From Polaromonas jejuensis NBRC 106434 (GTDB lineage: Bacteria > Pseudomonadota > Gammaproteobacteria > Burkholderiales > Burkholderiaceae_C): a stretch of 64,000 bases of DNA. The number at the start of each line of letters is the position of its first letter. Position 1 is the first letter of the stretch. The notes under the pieces are model-generated. The model was given only the letters and a program-made list of their open reading frames with translations, was not told where the DNA came from and searched no databases. Position numbers and translations under genes: made by a program. The DNA is taken from positions 186,001 to 250,000 of the forward strand of contig NZ_BCYO01000002.1 of the NCBI RefSeq assembly GCF_001598235.1, given 5' to 3'. Of this stretch, positions 26,454 through 35,565 are shown in pieces.

Positions 26454-26840
26454 TCAACCCAGGTACTTATTCAAGGGCTCCCAGTATTTGGCGTGCCAAC
26501 CGCTATCCAGGTGCTCGCGCGTGCCCTCCGGAAAGCCGGTGTGGTCGAAGACAATCAAGGTGTCTGCGCCCTGCGCCTTGAGCGCGAAGCGGACCACGGA
26601 ATAAACGCCGGCCTCCCAATTGGCCACCCGCCAGGCCTGGACGATGCGCTCGTTGGCCATCAGCTCCAGGTTACGCCCGACGATCATGCCGCCAAAGCAT
26701 GAAAAGACGCCGCCCGCCTCGGGGCTGATCTCGGCCGGCGCGCCGCTGAACGCGCTGAACTGCTTGCTATCGGTCAACGCGCTGTAGACGCGCTGCGGGC
26801 TGGCTGTGACGACGATTTCCTGATGAATGACATGAGACAT
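26454..26840 (-). CDS. SRPBCC (AHSA1-type) protein
   Basis: This is a 128-aa START/Bet v1-like protein of the AHSA1 type. It opens IHQEIVVTASPQRVYSALTD, has a central FSCFGGMIVGRNLELMANERIVQAWRV, and ends FDHTGFPEGTREHLDSGWHAKYWEPL. The family binds hydrophobic ligands or acts as a polyketide-cyclase-like or chaperone-associated protein; the specific role is unknown. The ATG at 26840 has a GGAG at good spacing and was chosen over 26846 and 26894. Confidence 0.85.
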   Translation of the reverse strand: MSHVIHQEIVVTASPQRVYSALTDSKQFSAFSGAPAEISPEAGGVFSCFGGMIVGRNLELMANERIVQAWRVANWEAGVYSVVRFALKAQGADTLIVFDHTGFPEGTREHLDSGWHAKYWEPLNKYLG

Positions 26841-27152
26841 GGCCATACTCCAATCCAAAGTCAGAAAACTAGGGGCAAATTCCAACAAACCCATCAGCTT
26901 ACAGTCGCTATTGTTTCTATAGCTACCAGCGCTTGCCCATCAATCGCCAGAGCCTTGTTTTGCATCTGTTTTTGCCAAACCCCGTTTGAGTTGACTCGCC
27001 CCAATTCGGCACAAGGGCAGCACAGCCATCGCGGGGCATGGCACCTGATATTGTTGATTTGATCGCAAATTAAAAACCACTGTTTCCGTCCCCCCTTCAC
27101 AGGCTGAGCTCACTCATCACCCCCACCTCGGCCACCCAGCACTGACTCGCCG
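26841..27152. other. Gene-free stretch with one GCTAT repeat
   Basis: About 310 bp lie between the SRPBCC gene and the M23 pseudogene. A GCTAT repeat occupies 26907-26966. The rest shows no gene. The 18-kb M23 copy's signal-peptide region is not present here, so the duplication is 5'-truncated. Confidence 0.5.
26907..26966 (+). repeat. GCTAT-family dispersed repeat
   Basis: It reads GCTATTGTTTCTATAGCTAC, CAGCGCTTGCCCATCAA, then CGCCAGAGCC and a T-rich end. Confidence 0.65.
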
Positions 27153-27824
27153 CTTCGCCCGGCTGTCGCTGGGCCCGGCGGCGGTGCGGCCGGTGGCGCA
27201 TCTGCATGACGGTCATGGCGAGGTGCCCTTGCTGGTGCCGGGCGATGTCGTCGAGTGGGCGGCGCTGGTCGGCATTCCCCTGGCCGCCGCGCCCGGCGAG
27301 GCGAGCATCACGGTGCAGACCGAAGGTGGCGCCGCGCACCGTCGACCTGTCGCCCGCGGACGAGGCGCGCTACGAGCGCGAGCGCGCGCACCAGGCGATG
27401 ATGGCCACCTTTAGCCAGCCTTGGCTGCAGGCCTTGCGCATGCGCGTGCCGGTGCCGCGCTCCAGTTCCTTTGGACTGCGGCGCGTGTTCAACGGGCAGG
27501 CGCGCAATCCGCACAGCGGCATGGACATCGCGGCCGCCACCGGCACGCCCAAGCACGCCCATACAGGCGCCGCTGCCGGGCCGGGTGATAGACACGGGCG
27601 ACTACTTCTTCAACGGCAACACGGTGTGGCTGGACCACGGCGGCGGGCTGCTGACCCTGTACTGCCACCTGAGCGCGATTGACGTGAAGACTGGCGACCT
27701 GCTGATGACCGGCGAGCACCTGGGCGCCGTGGGCGCCACCGGCCGCGTGACGGGGCCGCACCTGCATTGGGGCGTGATGCTGAACCGGGCCATGGTGGAC
27801 CCGGCGCTGTTTTTGGCGGCCTGA
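27153..27824 (+). pseudogene. Decayed, 5'-truncated duplicate of the M23 peptidase gene
   Basis: From 27160 the DNA follows the gene at 18229-19134 closely: RLSLGPAA, then [35 protein letters not shown] and HLHWGV. It lacks the signal peptide and start. About 80 bp corresponding to the GGGQRE to VAPG segment are missing. Another indel near 27550 (AAGCACGCCCATACAGG in place of GTGGTGG) shifts the frame. From about 27570 to the stop it is almost identical to the intact copy, which suggests recent duplication or gene conversion. Confidence 0.85.
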
Positions 27825-27836
27825 GGCCAAACCGCA

Positions 27837-27858
27837 CAGGCAGCGCAGGCGCTGCCTG
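27837..27858. terminator. Perfect 10-bp hairpin between convergent units
   Basis: CAGGCAGCGC and GCGCTGCCTG pair around a 2-nt loop, between the M23 relic and the convergent mannonate dehydratase gene. There is no T-run. Confidence 0.5.
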
Positions 27859-27872
27859 CCTATGCCGCCGGA

Positions 27873-29084
27873 TTACCAGTTCACCAGCGTCCCATCATGC
27901 TGCAGCCGGTTCACCGGCAGATAAGCGCGCTGGTAGGGGTATTTGGCGGCCAGCTTTTCGTCGATGTCCACGCCGTGGCCAATCGTTTCGCCGCAGTGCA
28001 TGTAGCCGTCTTTGAACGAATAGCTGTGCGGGAAGACTTCGTCGGTCTGTTCGGTATGGCGCATGTACTCCTGGATGCCGAAGTTGGGCACCCAGGTGTC
28101 AAAGTGCAGGGCTGTACCCATGCAGACCGGCGACAGGTCGGTGGCGCCGTGGCAGCCGGTGCGGACCTGGTGCATCGCGGCAAAGTCGGCAATGCGGCGC
28201 AGGTGCGTCAGGCCGCCGGCATGCACGATGGTGGCGCGAATGTAGTCGATGAGCTGGTTCTGGATCAGGTCCTTGCAGTCCCAGATCGTGTTGAAGATCT
28301 CACCCACGGCCAGCGGCGTGGTGGTGTGCTGGCGAATCAGGCGGAAGGCTTCCTGGTTCTCCGCCGGCGTGGCGTCTTCCATCCAGAACAGGTGGAAGGG
28401 CTCGAGGGCCTTGCCCAGCCGTCCCGCCTCAATCGGCGTCAGGCGGTGGTGCACGTCGTGCAGCAAATGGATGTCCGGGCCGACGGCCTGGCGGACGGCG
28501 TCGAACAGCTTGGGCGCGTGCAGCAGGTATTTCTCGGTGCTCCAGTCATGCTCGCTGGGCAGGGTGCCGTCGGCCGGCTCGTAGAACATATTGCCTCGGC
28601 CGACACCATAGACTTTTTCGAGGCCGGGCACGCCGCTCTGCGCGCGGATCGCCTTGTAGCCCATTTCCTTGTAGCGCAGCACCTCATCGACCGTGTGCTC
28701 GATGTCGCTGCCGTTGGCATGGCCGTAGACCATCACGCCCGAGCGGCTGCGGCCGCCGAGCAACTGGTACAGCGGCAGGTTGGCGGCCTTGGCCTTGATG
28801 TCCCACAGGGCGGTGTCGACGGCGGCGATGGCGCTCATCGTGACCGGGCCGCGGCGCCAGTACGCGCCCTTGTAGAGGTATTGCCAGATGTCTTCGATCT
28901 GGTGGGCGTCGCGGCCTATGAGGCAGGGAATGACATGGTCGTTCAGGTAGCTGACCACGGACAGCTCGCGGCCGTTCAGCGTCGCATCGCCGATGCCGGT
29001 CAGGCCTTCGTCGGTTTCGATCTTGAGGGTGACAAAGTTGCGGCCGGGGCTGCAGACGATCACGCGGGCATTGGTAATTTTCAT
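27873..29084 (-). CDS. manD: D-mannonate dehydratase, ManD type (enolase superfamily)
   Basis: This 403-aa protein has the length typical of ManD. Enolase-superfamily features are visible: N-terminal [30 protein letters not shown] cap sequence, [11 protein letters not shown] with the first metal ligand, [15 protein letters not shown], and the late [10 protein letters not shown] with the catalytic His. The C-terminus HDGTLVNW is characteristic. ManD converts D-mannonate to 2-keto-3-deoxygluconate. It is the last gene of the minus-strand unit under the GntR regulator, and fructuronate reductase, which makes mannonate, is across the divergent promoter. The longer frame to 29297 was rejected. Confidence 0.9.
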   Translation of the reverse strand: MKITNARVIVCSPGRNFVTLKIETDEGLTGIGDATLNGRELSVVSYLNDHVIPCLIGRDAHQIEDIWQYLYKGAYWRRGPVTMSAIAAVDTALWDIKAKAANLPLYQLLGGRSRSGVMVYGHANGSDIEHTVDEVLRYKEMGYKAIRAQSGVPGLEKVYGVGRGNMFYEPADGTLPSEHDWSTEKYLLHAPKLFDAVRQAVGPDIHLLHDVHHRLTPIEAGRLGKALEPFHLFWMEDATPAENQEAFRLIRQHTTTPLAVGEIFNTIWDCKDLIQNQLIDYIRATIVHAGGLTHLRRIADFAAMHQVRTGCHGATDLSPVCMGTALHFDTWVPNFGIQEYMRHTEQTDEVFPHSYSFKDGYMHCGETIGHGVDIDEKLAAKYPYQRAYLPVNRLQHDGTLVNW

Positions 29085-29157
29085 AAAAGGTTGGTCTTTA
29101 AAAGGCTGGAATGCCGGAAAAATGGGGATGTCTAAAGGCAGAGGCGGGAGCGCGGCT

Positions 29158-29967
29158 TCAGCCGTTCCAGCCCAGGTGGCCAAGGAAGTCACGCGTGCGC
29201 GCCACCGTGGGGTTGTCAAAGATCTGCGAGGGCGGGCCTTCTTCCATGATGGCGCCGTTCTCAAACACGACGACCCAGTTGGCCACGCGCTGGGCAAAAC
29301 TCATCTCGTGGGTGACCACAATCATGGTCATGCCCTCCTGCGCGAGCTTCTTCATCACGTTGAGCACCTCGCCGACCGTCTCCGGGTCGAGCGCCGAGGT
29401 CGGCTCGTCGAACAGCATGACTTCGGGCTCCATCGCCAGGGCGCGCGCAATCGCCACACGTTGCTGCTGGCCGCCGGACAGGTTGGCCGGAAAGTTCTGC
29501 GCCTTGGCCGACAGGCCGACCTTTTCAAGCAGCACCATCGCCCGCGCACGCGCGTCGGCTTCGCTCATGCCCAGCACCGTGATCGGCCCCATGGCCACGT
29601 TGTCGAGTGCGGTTTTGTGCGGGAAGAGCTCAAAGCTCTGGAACACCATGCCCATGCGCTGGCGCACCTTGCGCACGTCCGCCTCGCGTGTCGGCAGCGG
29701 GATGCCGTCGAGCAGCACGCGGCCGCCGTTGAGAGTTTCCAGCGCGTTGGTGCAACGCAACAGCGTGGACTTGCCGGAACCGGACGGACCGATCAGGCAC
29801 ATCACCTCGCCCTTGTTGACCTGCAGCGAGACATCGTTGAGCGCCAGAAAGTCGCCGTACATTTTTCGCACGTTCTCATAGACCAGCACCGGCGGCTGGT
29901 CGGCGCCCTTGCGCGGCTTTGACACGGCGGCAGCGCCGGCGGCAAATTGCTCTGTCAATGCGTTCAT
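29158..29967 (-). CDS. Amino-acid-type ABC transporter ATP-binding protein
   Basis: This is a 269-aa GlnQ/HisP-type ATPase. It shows Walker [11 protein letters not shown]-loop [15 protein letters not shown], signature [15 protein letters not shown], Walker [15 protein letters not shown], and the switch His in VTHEM. Its start overlaps the stop of the preceding permease (ATGA at 29964). It belongs to the polar-amino-acid uptake family, yet its neighbours are hexuronate catabolic genes. About 25 extra N-terminal residues precede the conserved domain. The longer frame to 30408 is spurious. Confidence 0.92.
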   Translation of the reverse strand: MNALTEQFAAGAAAVSKPRKGADQPPVLVYENVRKMYGDFLALNDVSLQVNKGEVMCLIGPSGSGKSTLLRCTNALETLNGGRVLLDGIPLPTREADVRKVRQRMGMVFQSFELFPHKTALDNVAMGPITVLGMSEADARARAMVLLEKVGLSAKAQNFPANLSGGQQQRVAIARALAMEPEVMLFDEPTSALDPETVGEVLNVMKKLAQEGMTMIVVTHEMSFAQRVANWVVVFENGAIMEEGPPSQIFDNPTVARTRDFLGHLGWNG

Positions 29968-30623
29968 TCCTTGACTCCATATTTTTTGTGGATCCAGTCC
30001 ACGAGCTTGGCCTGCGGATAACCCATCAGCCAGTAAATCACGGCCATGGCCGTGAGCATTTCCAGCACGCGGAAGGTCTGCGCGCGAATCTGCATCGAGG
30101 TGTAGGCCAGCTCGCTGACGGCGATCACCGACACCAGCGAGGTGTCCTTGAAAAGCGAAATCCAGGTGCTGGCCAGCACCGGCAAAATGCGCCGGCCAGC
30201 CTGCGGGATCACGACCTTGAACATCGCCTGCCGACGCGACATGCCCATGGCCAGCGCCGCCTCCATCTGCCCCTTGCGGATGGAGTTGATGCCGGCGCGA
30301 AAGGTCTCGGCGTTGTAAGCCGAAATATTCAGCACCAGCGCCACCAGCGCCGTCGTCAATGCGGAGAACTGCACGTCGAAGGCGATCGGCATGACATAAA
30401 AAGCCCAATAGATCACCAGGATCAGCGGCAGGTTGCGGAAGAACTCCACAAAAGCCAGCGACGCCGAGCTCAGGAATTTATTGGACGACAGGCGCATCAG
30501 CGCCAGCAGAATGCCGCCTGGCACGGCCAGCAGCATGGTCACGACCGTGAGGCCTATGGTCAGCGCAGCGCCGTCGAGCAGCGCCGCGCGGTGGGTCCAG
30601 ATGACGTTCCAGTCGAAGTTCAT
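29964..30623 (-). CDS. Amino-acid-type ABC transporter permease
   Basis: This is a 219-aa membrane protein of the HisM/GlnP permease family. It has about five hydrophobic segments and the EAA-type cytoplasmic loop around [32 protein letters not shown] sequence (here [11 protein letters not shown]). It is coupled by ATGA overlaps to the second permease upstream and to the ATPase downstream, so the two permeases probably form a heterodimer. The substrate is not readable from the sequence; the catabolic context points to an acidic sugar or its derivative. Confidence 0.9.
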   Translation of the reverse strand: MNFDWNVIWTHRAALLDGAALTIGLTVVTMLLAVPGGILLALMRLSSNKFLSSASLAFVEFFRNLPLILVIYWAFYVMPIAFDVQFSALTTALVALVLNISAYNAETFRAGINSIRKGQMEAALAMGMSRRQAMFKVVIPQAGRRILPVLASTWISLFKDTSLVSVIAVSELAYTSMQIRAQTFRVLEMLTAMAVIYWLMGYPQAKLVDWIHKKYGVKE

Positions 30624-31285
30624 GAGCGCCCCAGGTGTGCAAGTTTGTGATACAGGCGGTCGACCACGCGCGTGACCGGGAACAGCACCAGGAAGTACAG
30701 CACCATCACCGCGGTGAAGACTTCAACCGGCCGGTAGCTTTGACCGGCGACGGTCTCGGCACGGTGCATGAGTTCAGGCACCGCAATCACCGTCGCGATG
30801 GCCGTGTCCTTGATCGCCATCGTCAGCACCGAGCCGAAGGCCGGCAGCATGCGGATGGTGGCCTGCGGCAGGATGATCTTGCGCAGGATCTGCGCCCGCG
30901 ACATGCCGAGGGCCAGGCCGGCCCGCGTCTGTCCGGGGCGGATGGACTCGATGCCGGCGCGGATGATTTCCGACGCATAGGCCGCGATGTGCAGCGTCAG
31001 CCCGACCAGCGCCGCCCAGAACGGCGGGAAGGTCACGCCGGCCAGCAGCGGGAAGGCAAAGTAAATCCACACCAGCACGACCAGAATCGGGATGGCGCGC
31101 ATGGTGTCGACATAAAACACCAGCAGCTTGCTGAGCCAGCGCGGGCCGTACAGGCGCAACAGCGCAATCACCAGCCCGGCCAGGATGCTGGTGACGGCGC
31201 TGATGACGCTGAGCAGGACCGTCACGCCGAACCCGCTGGCAAAAAAACGCCAGTTGTCGACGATCGGTGAAAAATCCACGTCCAT
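30620..31285 (-). CDS. Amino-acid-type ABC transporter permease
   Basis: This 221-aa permease is paralogous to the next gene. The EAA loop reads YASEIIRAGIESIRPGQTRAG followed by LALGMSRAQ. Several hydrophobic helices are evident from residue 15 on. The ATG at 31285 gives a normal family length, whereas the longer frame to 31324 adds a non-homologous stretch. It overlaps the next permease gene by four bases and lies 129 bp after the first binding-protein gene. Confidence 0.9.
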   Translation of the reverse strand: MDVDFSPIVDNWRFFASGFGVTVLLSVISAVTSILAGLVIALLRLYGPRWLSKLLVFYVDTMRAIPILVVLVWIYFAFPLLAGVTFPPFWAALVGLTLHIAAYASEIIRAGIESIRPGQTRAGLALGMSRAQILRKIILPQATIRMLPAFGSVLTMAIKDTAIATVIAVPELMHRAETVAGQSYRPVEVFTAVMVLYFLVLFPVTRVVDRLYHKLAHLGRS

Positions 31286-31414
31286 GAAGGTGTCCGTCAA
31301 GGTTAAAAAAATGCAGCGGGCCACGCGGCCTGCCGGTTGGGGCAGGTCGCAGGCAGGAAATGCGGCCGTGGCCGCGCGGCTGGAAGCCGGGGCTTCGGTG
31401 GCCCGGGCTGCGGA

Positions 31415-32263
31415 TTACTTCAGCGTCTGCGTCATGCGCAGTTCTTCGGCCGCGAGCGCGGGCTGCATGCGCTTTTCGACTTCACGCAGCCAGTCGAGGT
31501 AGACCTGTTCGTTCTTGTTCACGCCCATGCCGGTCTTGATCTCGAAGATCTTGCTGTCCTGGCAGTTGTTTTCTTTCGGGAAAACCGCCAGGCCCTTGAC
31601 CTTTTTGTTGATGTTGGGCCACAGCATGCGGTTCAGCGGCGCGACGTCCGAGCGGCCGGCCAGCACCTCTTCAATCGGCGCGACCGAACCGGAATTGGTC
31701 ACGCCGCGCAGCTTGGCCTTGGAGAACTGCTCACGCACCAAAGGTTCTTCGCCGGCGCCTGAAAAGTAGGCCATCGTGATCTCGGGCTTGTTGAAGTCCT
31801 CCAGCGTCTTGGCATTGGTGAACTTCGGGTTGTCGGCGCGGCCGAACATGCAGACGCCGGTGCTGGAGAAGGTCACGAAGTCGATGATCTTGGCGCGCTC
31901 GGCGTTCTGGTTCAGGGGGCCGATCATGATGTCCATCTGGTTGGCGATCAACGCCGGCACCTTGGTCTCATGGCTGACCGGCACCGGCACCATCTGCACG
32001 CCGAGCAGCCTGGCAAACTCCTTGCCCAGCATCCAGGACGGACCCGACCAGGCTTCGCCTTCGCCAGTCGTGTTCTGCGCCAGCCAGGGCGGGTTGTTGA
32101 CGACACCGACGCGCAGCACACCGGCCTTGCGGATGGCGTCGATACGCGGGCTGGCGCCGGGTGCGGGCGGCGTCTGTGCGAAGGCAGCGCCTGCCGCTGC
32201 GGCCAGCGTGGCGGCCAGGGCGATGGCTTGGCAGCCACGGGAAATCGATGGGAAAAATATCAT
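31415..32263 (-). CDS. Periplasmic solute-binding protein (family 3), copy 1
   Basis: This is a 282-aa family 3 binding protein. The signal peptide spans about residues 1-30 and ends AFAQ. The mature part opens RIDAIRKAGVLRVGVVNNPPWLAQN, followed by QMDIMIGPLNQNAERAKIIDF and EVLAGRSDVAPLNRMLWP. It is clearly paralogous to the next gene upstream (both share TPPAPGASPR, IRKAGVLRV-like and LDWLREVEK blocks). AGGAGACACAGC precedes the ATG. The ligand is unknown. Two binding proteins may share one permease pair. Confidence 0.9.
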   Translation of the reverse strand: MIFFPSISRGCQAIALAATLAAAAGAAFAQTPPAPGASPRIDAIRKAGVLRVGVVNNPPWLAQNTTGEGEAWSGPSWMLGKEFARLLGVQMVPVPVSHETKVPALIANQMDIMIGPLNQNAERAKIIDFVTFSSTGVCMFGRADNPKFTNAKTLEDFNKPEITMAYFSGAGEEPLVREQFSKAKLRGVTNSGSVAPIEEVLAGRSDVAPLNRMLWPNINKKVKGLAVFPKENNCQDSKIFEIKTGMGVNKNEQVYLDWLREVEKRMQPALAAEELRMTQTLK

Positions 32264-32330
32264 GCTGTGTCTCCTGTTGTAGTGATGTGACGTCGTGATG
32301 TGAATTTGGATGCTGTGTTGACCGGCTGCG

Positions 32331-33167
32331 TTACTTCATGTTCTCGATGACTTGTTTTTCTTCGCTCGCCAGGCGTGGCGCCAGGGTTTTTTCGACCTCG
32401 CGCAACCAGTCGAGAAAGACCTGCTGGTTCTTGTCGATGGCCAGGCCGATAGACGCGGCCATCTCGACCGAGTCCTGGCAGTTGTTGCCCTCAGGCAGCA
32501 CCTTCAGGCCTTTGACCTTGCGATTGAGCGCCTGCCATGGCACGCGGTTGATCGGCGTCACATCGGCACGCCTGGCCATGATTTCCTCGACCGGTGCCGC
32601 GGTGCCGGCGACGGACACGCCGCGCAGCTTGGCGTTGGGAAAGCGCTTCTTGACCCAGTTCTCTTCGCCGCCGCCGGTGAAGTAGGCGACCGTGATGTTG
32701 GGATTGTTGAACTCGTCGATCGACTTGGCGTTGGCGACCTTCGGGTTGTCCGCGCGGCCAAACACGCACAGCGCGGTACGCGAGTAGGTCACGAAGTCGA
32801 CCACGTTCAGGCGCTCGGGCGTGACCGAGAGCGGCGAGATCGTCATGTCGGCCTGGTTCGACGCGAGCACCGGCACCTTGGTCTCGTGCGAGACCGGCAC
32901 GGCCTGCAGCTTGACGCCAAGTCGCTTGGCCACCTCGTTCGCCAGCGACCATGCCGGGCCGGACCAGGCATCGCCGGAACCCGAGGTGTTCTCGACCAGC
33001 CAGGGCGGATTCGACAGCACGGCCACGCGCAGCACGCCAGCCTTTTTTATCGCATCGACGCGCGGGCTGGCGCCGGGCGCGGGCGGTGTCTGGGCAAAGG
33101 CCGCAGTGGCCAAGCCGAGCAGCAGGCCGGCAAGGCCGGATTTAAGACGAAAGGATGGGCTGGGCAT
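32331..33167 (-). CDS. Periplasmic solute-binding protein (family 3), copy 2
   Basis: This is a 278-aa family 3 binding protein with a signal peptide (about 1-25, ending AAFAQ). It is a tandem paralogue of the gene at 31415. Conserved blocks include KAGVLRVAVLSNPPWLVEN, ASNQADMTISPLSVTPERLN and the C-terminal FLDWLREVEKTLAPRL. It is the first transporter gene after the GntR regulator, 40 bp downstream. The ATG at 33167 places the signal peptide correctly; the longer frame to 33278 does not. Confidence 0.9.
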   Translation of the reverse strand: MPSPSFRLKSGLAGLLLGLATAAFAQTPPAPGASPRVDAIKKAGVLRVAVLSNPPWLVENTSGSGDAWSGPAWSLANEVAKRLGVKLQAVPVSHETKVPVLASNQADMTISPLSVTPERLNVVDFVTYSRTALCVFGRADNPKVANAKSIDEFNNPNITVAYFTGGGEENWVKKRFPNAKLRGVSVAGTAAPVEEIMARRADVTPINRVPWQALNRKVKGLKVLPEGNNCQDSVEMAASIGLAIDKNQQVFLDWLREVEKTLAPRLASEEKQVIENMK

Positions 33168-33207
33168 GGTTTGTCTCTCTTGATTTGTGGTTGAAATAAA
33201 ACGCGCG

Positions 33208-33939
33208 TCAGCGCCAGGCCTGGGCGAACTCGCTGATGACGCGCTCCAGGTGCGCGCGCATGGCGGCCCGCGCCGCAACCGGGTCGCGTGCCAGCAGGGC
33301 CTTGAAGATGCGCTGATGGTCAGCGTGCGACGCCAGGCGCAGCTCGGGGGTGTGGAAGTGGTGCTCGATCTTGGTCCAGACCGGGCCCCTGGCCTGCGCC
33401 CACATGGCCGTGACCATTTGCAGCAGCACGCTGTTGCCGGTGGCCTGTGCGATGCGCAGGTGAAACAGGCGGTCGGCCGCCTCGTTGGCCTCCTTGTCGT
33501 CCATGTGCTCGTGCATATCGGACAGGGCGGTGAAGATCAGGTCCAGATCGCCGTCCTTGCGCGTCTCGGCCGCGACCGAGGCGATCTCCGACTCGATCAG
33601 GCAACGGGCACGCAGCAACTCGAAAGGGCCAGGCCCGGTTTCCGGCATGAACGAGGGCGCCGCCGCGGAACCGCTGGTTTGCGTCACATAAATGCCCGAG
33701 CCACCGCGCACCTCGACCACGTTCTGCAGCTCCAGTGCGATCATGGCTTCGCGCACCGAGGTGCGGCTCACATCAAAGCGCTCGGCCAGTGCGCGCTCCG
33801 ACGGCAGGCGTTCGCCCAGCTTGAATTCCCCTTGCGCAATCAGCGCCAGTATTTGCGCGGCCAGGCGCTGGTAAGAGCGATCGGAACCGATCTTTGGTAC
33901 GGGTACGTCGTCGTTGGACGGGATGAGGTGAAGTGCCAT
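33208..33939 (-). CDS. GntR/FadR-family regulator (UxuR/ExuR-like) of hexuronate genes
   Basis: This 243-aa protein has an N-terminal winged helix-turn-helix (about 20-90: LGERLPSERALAERFDVSRTSVREAM, then VVEVRGGSGIYV) and a C-terminal FCD ligand-binding domain (about 105-235, helical, with DRLFHLRIAQATGN and HADHQRI). It is divergent from the fructuronate reductase gene. Two perfect palindromes, one matching the TTGGTATACCAA core of UxuR/ExuR sites, lie between them. It probably represses both arms and is relieved by a hexuronate or mannonate. The ATG at 33939 was chosen over the longer frame to 34122, which would run through the operators. Confidence 0.88.
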   Translation of the reverse strand: MALHLIPSNDDVPVPKIGSDRSYQRLAAQILALIAQGEFKLGERLPSERALAERFDVSRTSVREAMIALELQNVVEVRGGSGIYVTQTSGSAAAPSFMPETGPGPFELLRARCLIESEIASVAAETRKDGDLDLIFTALSDMHEHMDDKEANEAADRLFHLRIAQATGNSVLLQMVTAMWAQARGPVWTKIEHHFHTPELRLASHADHQRIFKALLARDPVAARAAMRAHLERVISEFAQAWR

Positions 33940-33969
33940 GGTCTTAAAAGTGGTTGGACCAAATGTAGA

Positions 33970-33981
33970 TTGGTATACCAA
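33970..33981. promoter_or_regulatory. Putative GntR operator TTGGTATACCAA
   Basis: This perfect 12-bp palindrome lies 31 bp upstream of the regulator start and about 85 bp before the fructuronate reductase start. It equals the core of E. coli UxuR/ExuR sites (AATTGGTATACCAATT-like), known from family work. Binding here is inferred. Confidence 0.7.
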
Positions 33982-33986
33982 ATACC

Positions 33987-34010
33987 CCAATAGTGGTTTA
34001 CCACTATTGG
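33987..34010. promoter_or_regulatory. Second inverted repeat in the divergent promoter
   Basis: CCAATAGTGG and CCACTATTGG are perfect 10-bp arms around TTTA. It lies six bases from the first palindrome and shares its CCAA/TTGG ends plus a GGTTTACC centre, as expected for a second GntR-family site. Confidence 0.6.
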
Positions 34011-34066
34011 TGAATTGGTCGATCCAGATGTTCAATCGAACTCTTTTTCCTTGAGCACCCAGACTT

Positions 34067-35503
34067 ATGCGCGCACTTTCCCAAGCCTCTCTCGACGAGC
34101 TCAAAGCCGCCACGCCAGGCAAGCAGGCCAGCTTGCAGCTGCCCCACTACGACCGCCAGCAGATGGCTGTGGGCGTCGTGCACCTCGGTCTGGGCGCATT
34201 TCACCGCGCGCATCAGGCGCTGGTGTTCGATGCCCTGTTAGCGAAGGGTGATGCCCGCTGGGGCGTACTGGGCGTGGGCATGCACAGCACCGCACTGGCC
34301 GATGCGCTGGCGCCGCAAGACGGCCTCTACACGGTGCAGGTGGCCAGCGCCGCGGGCCGCCGCTGGCAGATCGCCGGCGCCGTGCGCCAGACCTGCGTTG
34401 CGGCGCGCGAACCGCAGCAGGTGATAGCCGCCATCGCCGCGCCGTCCACGCGCTGGGTGACCTTGACCGTGACCGAAAAAGCCTATGGCCCCGAGCTGGC
34501 CACGCTGCTGGTGAAGGGCCTTGCCGCACGGCGCGCCGCAGGACTGGGCGGCTTGACGCTGGCCTCCTGCGACAACCTGACCGGCAACGGGCACAAGCTG
34601 CGCCAGTTGTGCCTGGCCGCCGCGCAGCAAAGCGACGCCGACCTGGCAACCTGGATCACCGCGCGCTGCACCTTCCCCAACAGCATGGTGGACCGCATCG
34701 TGCCGGCGGCCACGCTGCAGCACCGCGCCGATGCCGCCGAAGCCACCGGCCTGGACGACGCCTGCGCGCTGGGCACGGAAAGCTTCTGGGAATGGGTGAT
34801 TGAGCGCGACTTTGCCGACCCGCTGGATGCGGGCGTCCTCGCGTCTGCAGGGGTGACCGTGGTGGACGAGGTCTTGCCCTTCGAGCAGGCCAAGCTCTGC
34901 ATGCTCAACGGCAGCCACACCGCCATCGCGCTGATGGGCGCGGTAATGAGCCTGCCCACGGTAGCCGACTGCGTGGCCCACCCGGACATCCACTGGTATG
35001 TGCATGAGCTGATGACCGGCGTGATGATGCCGCAGTTGCGGCGCCCGGATCTGCCGGCCTACCGCGATGCCCTGCTTGAGCGCTTTGCCAACCCCGACCT
35101 GCGCCACAAGGTTCACCAGATCGCGTCCGATAGCTCCCTGAAGATTCCTTTGCGCTGGCTGGGGACGGTCAAGGCGCGGCTGGCATCCGGCCAGCAGGTC
35201 GAGCCGCTGGCCTTTGCCAGCGCCGTGTGGATGCGCTACCTGCTGGCCGAAGACGACCAGGGCCGGCCCTATGCGATTTCCGACCCTCTGGGCGACAGGC
35301 TGCAGGCCCTGGCACAGCAACACCGCGGCGATGCCGCCGGCACGGTGCAAGCCATGCTGGCGCTGCCCTCGGTTTGGGGCAACGCCCTGCCCGCAAACCC
35401 GCAATGGACATCGCGCGTGACCTTCTGGCTGGAACGCATCCAGGCCGTGGGCGTTGCCGGTGCGCTGTCGCAACTGAGAGCGGCCCAGGCAACTTCCCCC
35501 TGA
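34067..35503 (+). CDS. uxuB: Mannitol dehydrogenase family protein, probable D-fructuronate reductase
   Basis: This is a 478-aa polyol-specific long-chain dehydrogenase. The N-terminal Rossmann part opens VGVVHLGLGAFHRAHQ. The catalytic region shows the family's conserved KLCMLNGSHTAIALMG and, later, SDSSLKIPLRWL with the active-site lysine. Family members include mannitol, arabinitol and tagaturonate/fructuronate reductases. The adjacent mannonate dehydratase and UxuR-like operators favour reduction of D-fructuronate to D-mannonate. It is transcribed divergently from the regulator. The SDR gene follows 62 bp later. Confidence 0.85.
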   Translation: MRALSQASLDELKAATPGKQASLQLPHYDRQQMAVGVVHLGLGAFHRAHQALVFDALLAKGDARWGVLGVGMHSTALADALAPQDGLYTVQVASAAGRRWQIAGAVRQTCVAAREPQQVIAAIAAPSTRWVTLTVTEKAYGPELATLLVKGLAARRAAGLGGLTLASCDNLTGNGHKLRQLCLAAAQQSDADLATWITARCTFPNSMVDRIVPAATLQHRADAAEATGLDDACALGTESFWEWVIERDFADPLDAGVLASAGVTVVDEVLPFEQAKLCMLNGSHTAIALMGAVMSLPTVADCVAHPDIHWYVHELMTGVMMPQLRRPDLPAYRDALLERFANPDLRHKVHQIASDSSLKIPLRWLGTVKARLASGQQVEPLAFASAVWMRYLLAEDDQGRPYAISDPLGDRLQALAQQHRGDAAGTVQAMLALPSVWGNALPANPQWTSRVTFWLERIQAVGVAGALSQLRAAQATSP

Positions 35504-35565
35504 GCTGGCATGGCATGACAGGCCTGCATTCAGAACTTCAATTCATCTACCCCCACCGAGAAACC

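Noticed and set aside
29968..30408. N-terminal extension of the ABC ATPase through the permease gene
   Set aside because: It overlaps the permease in another frame. The ATPase start at 29967 is coupled to the permease stop and gives the right length.
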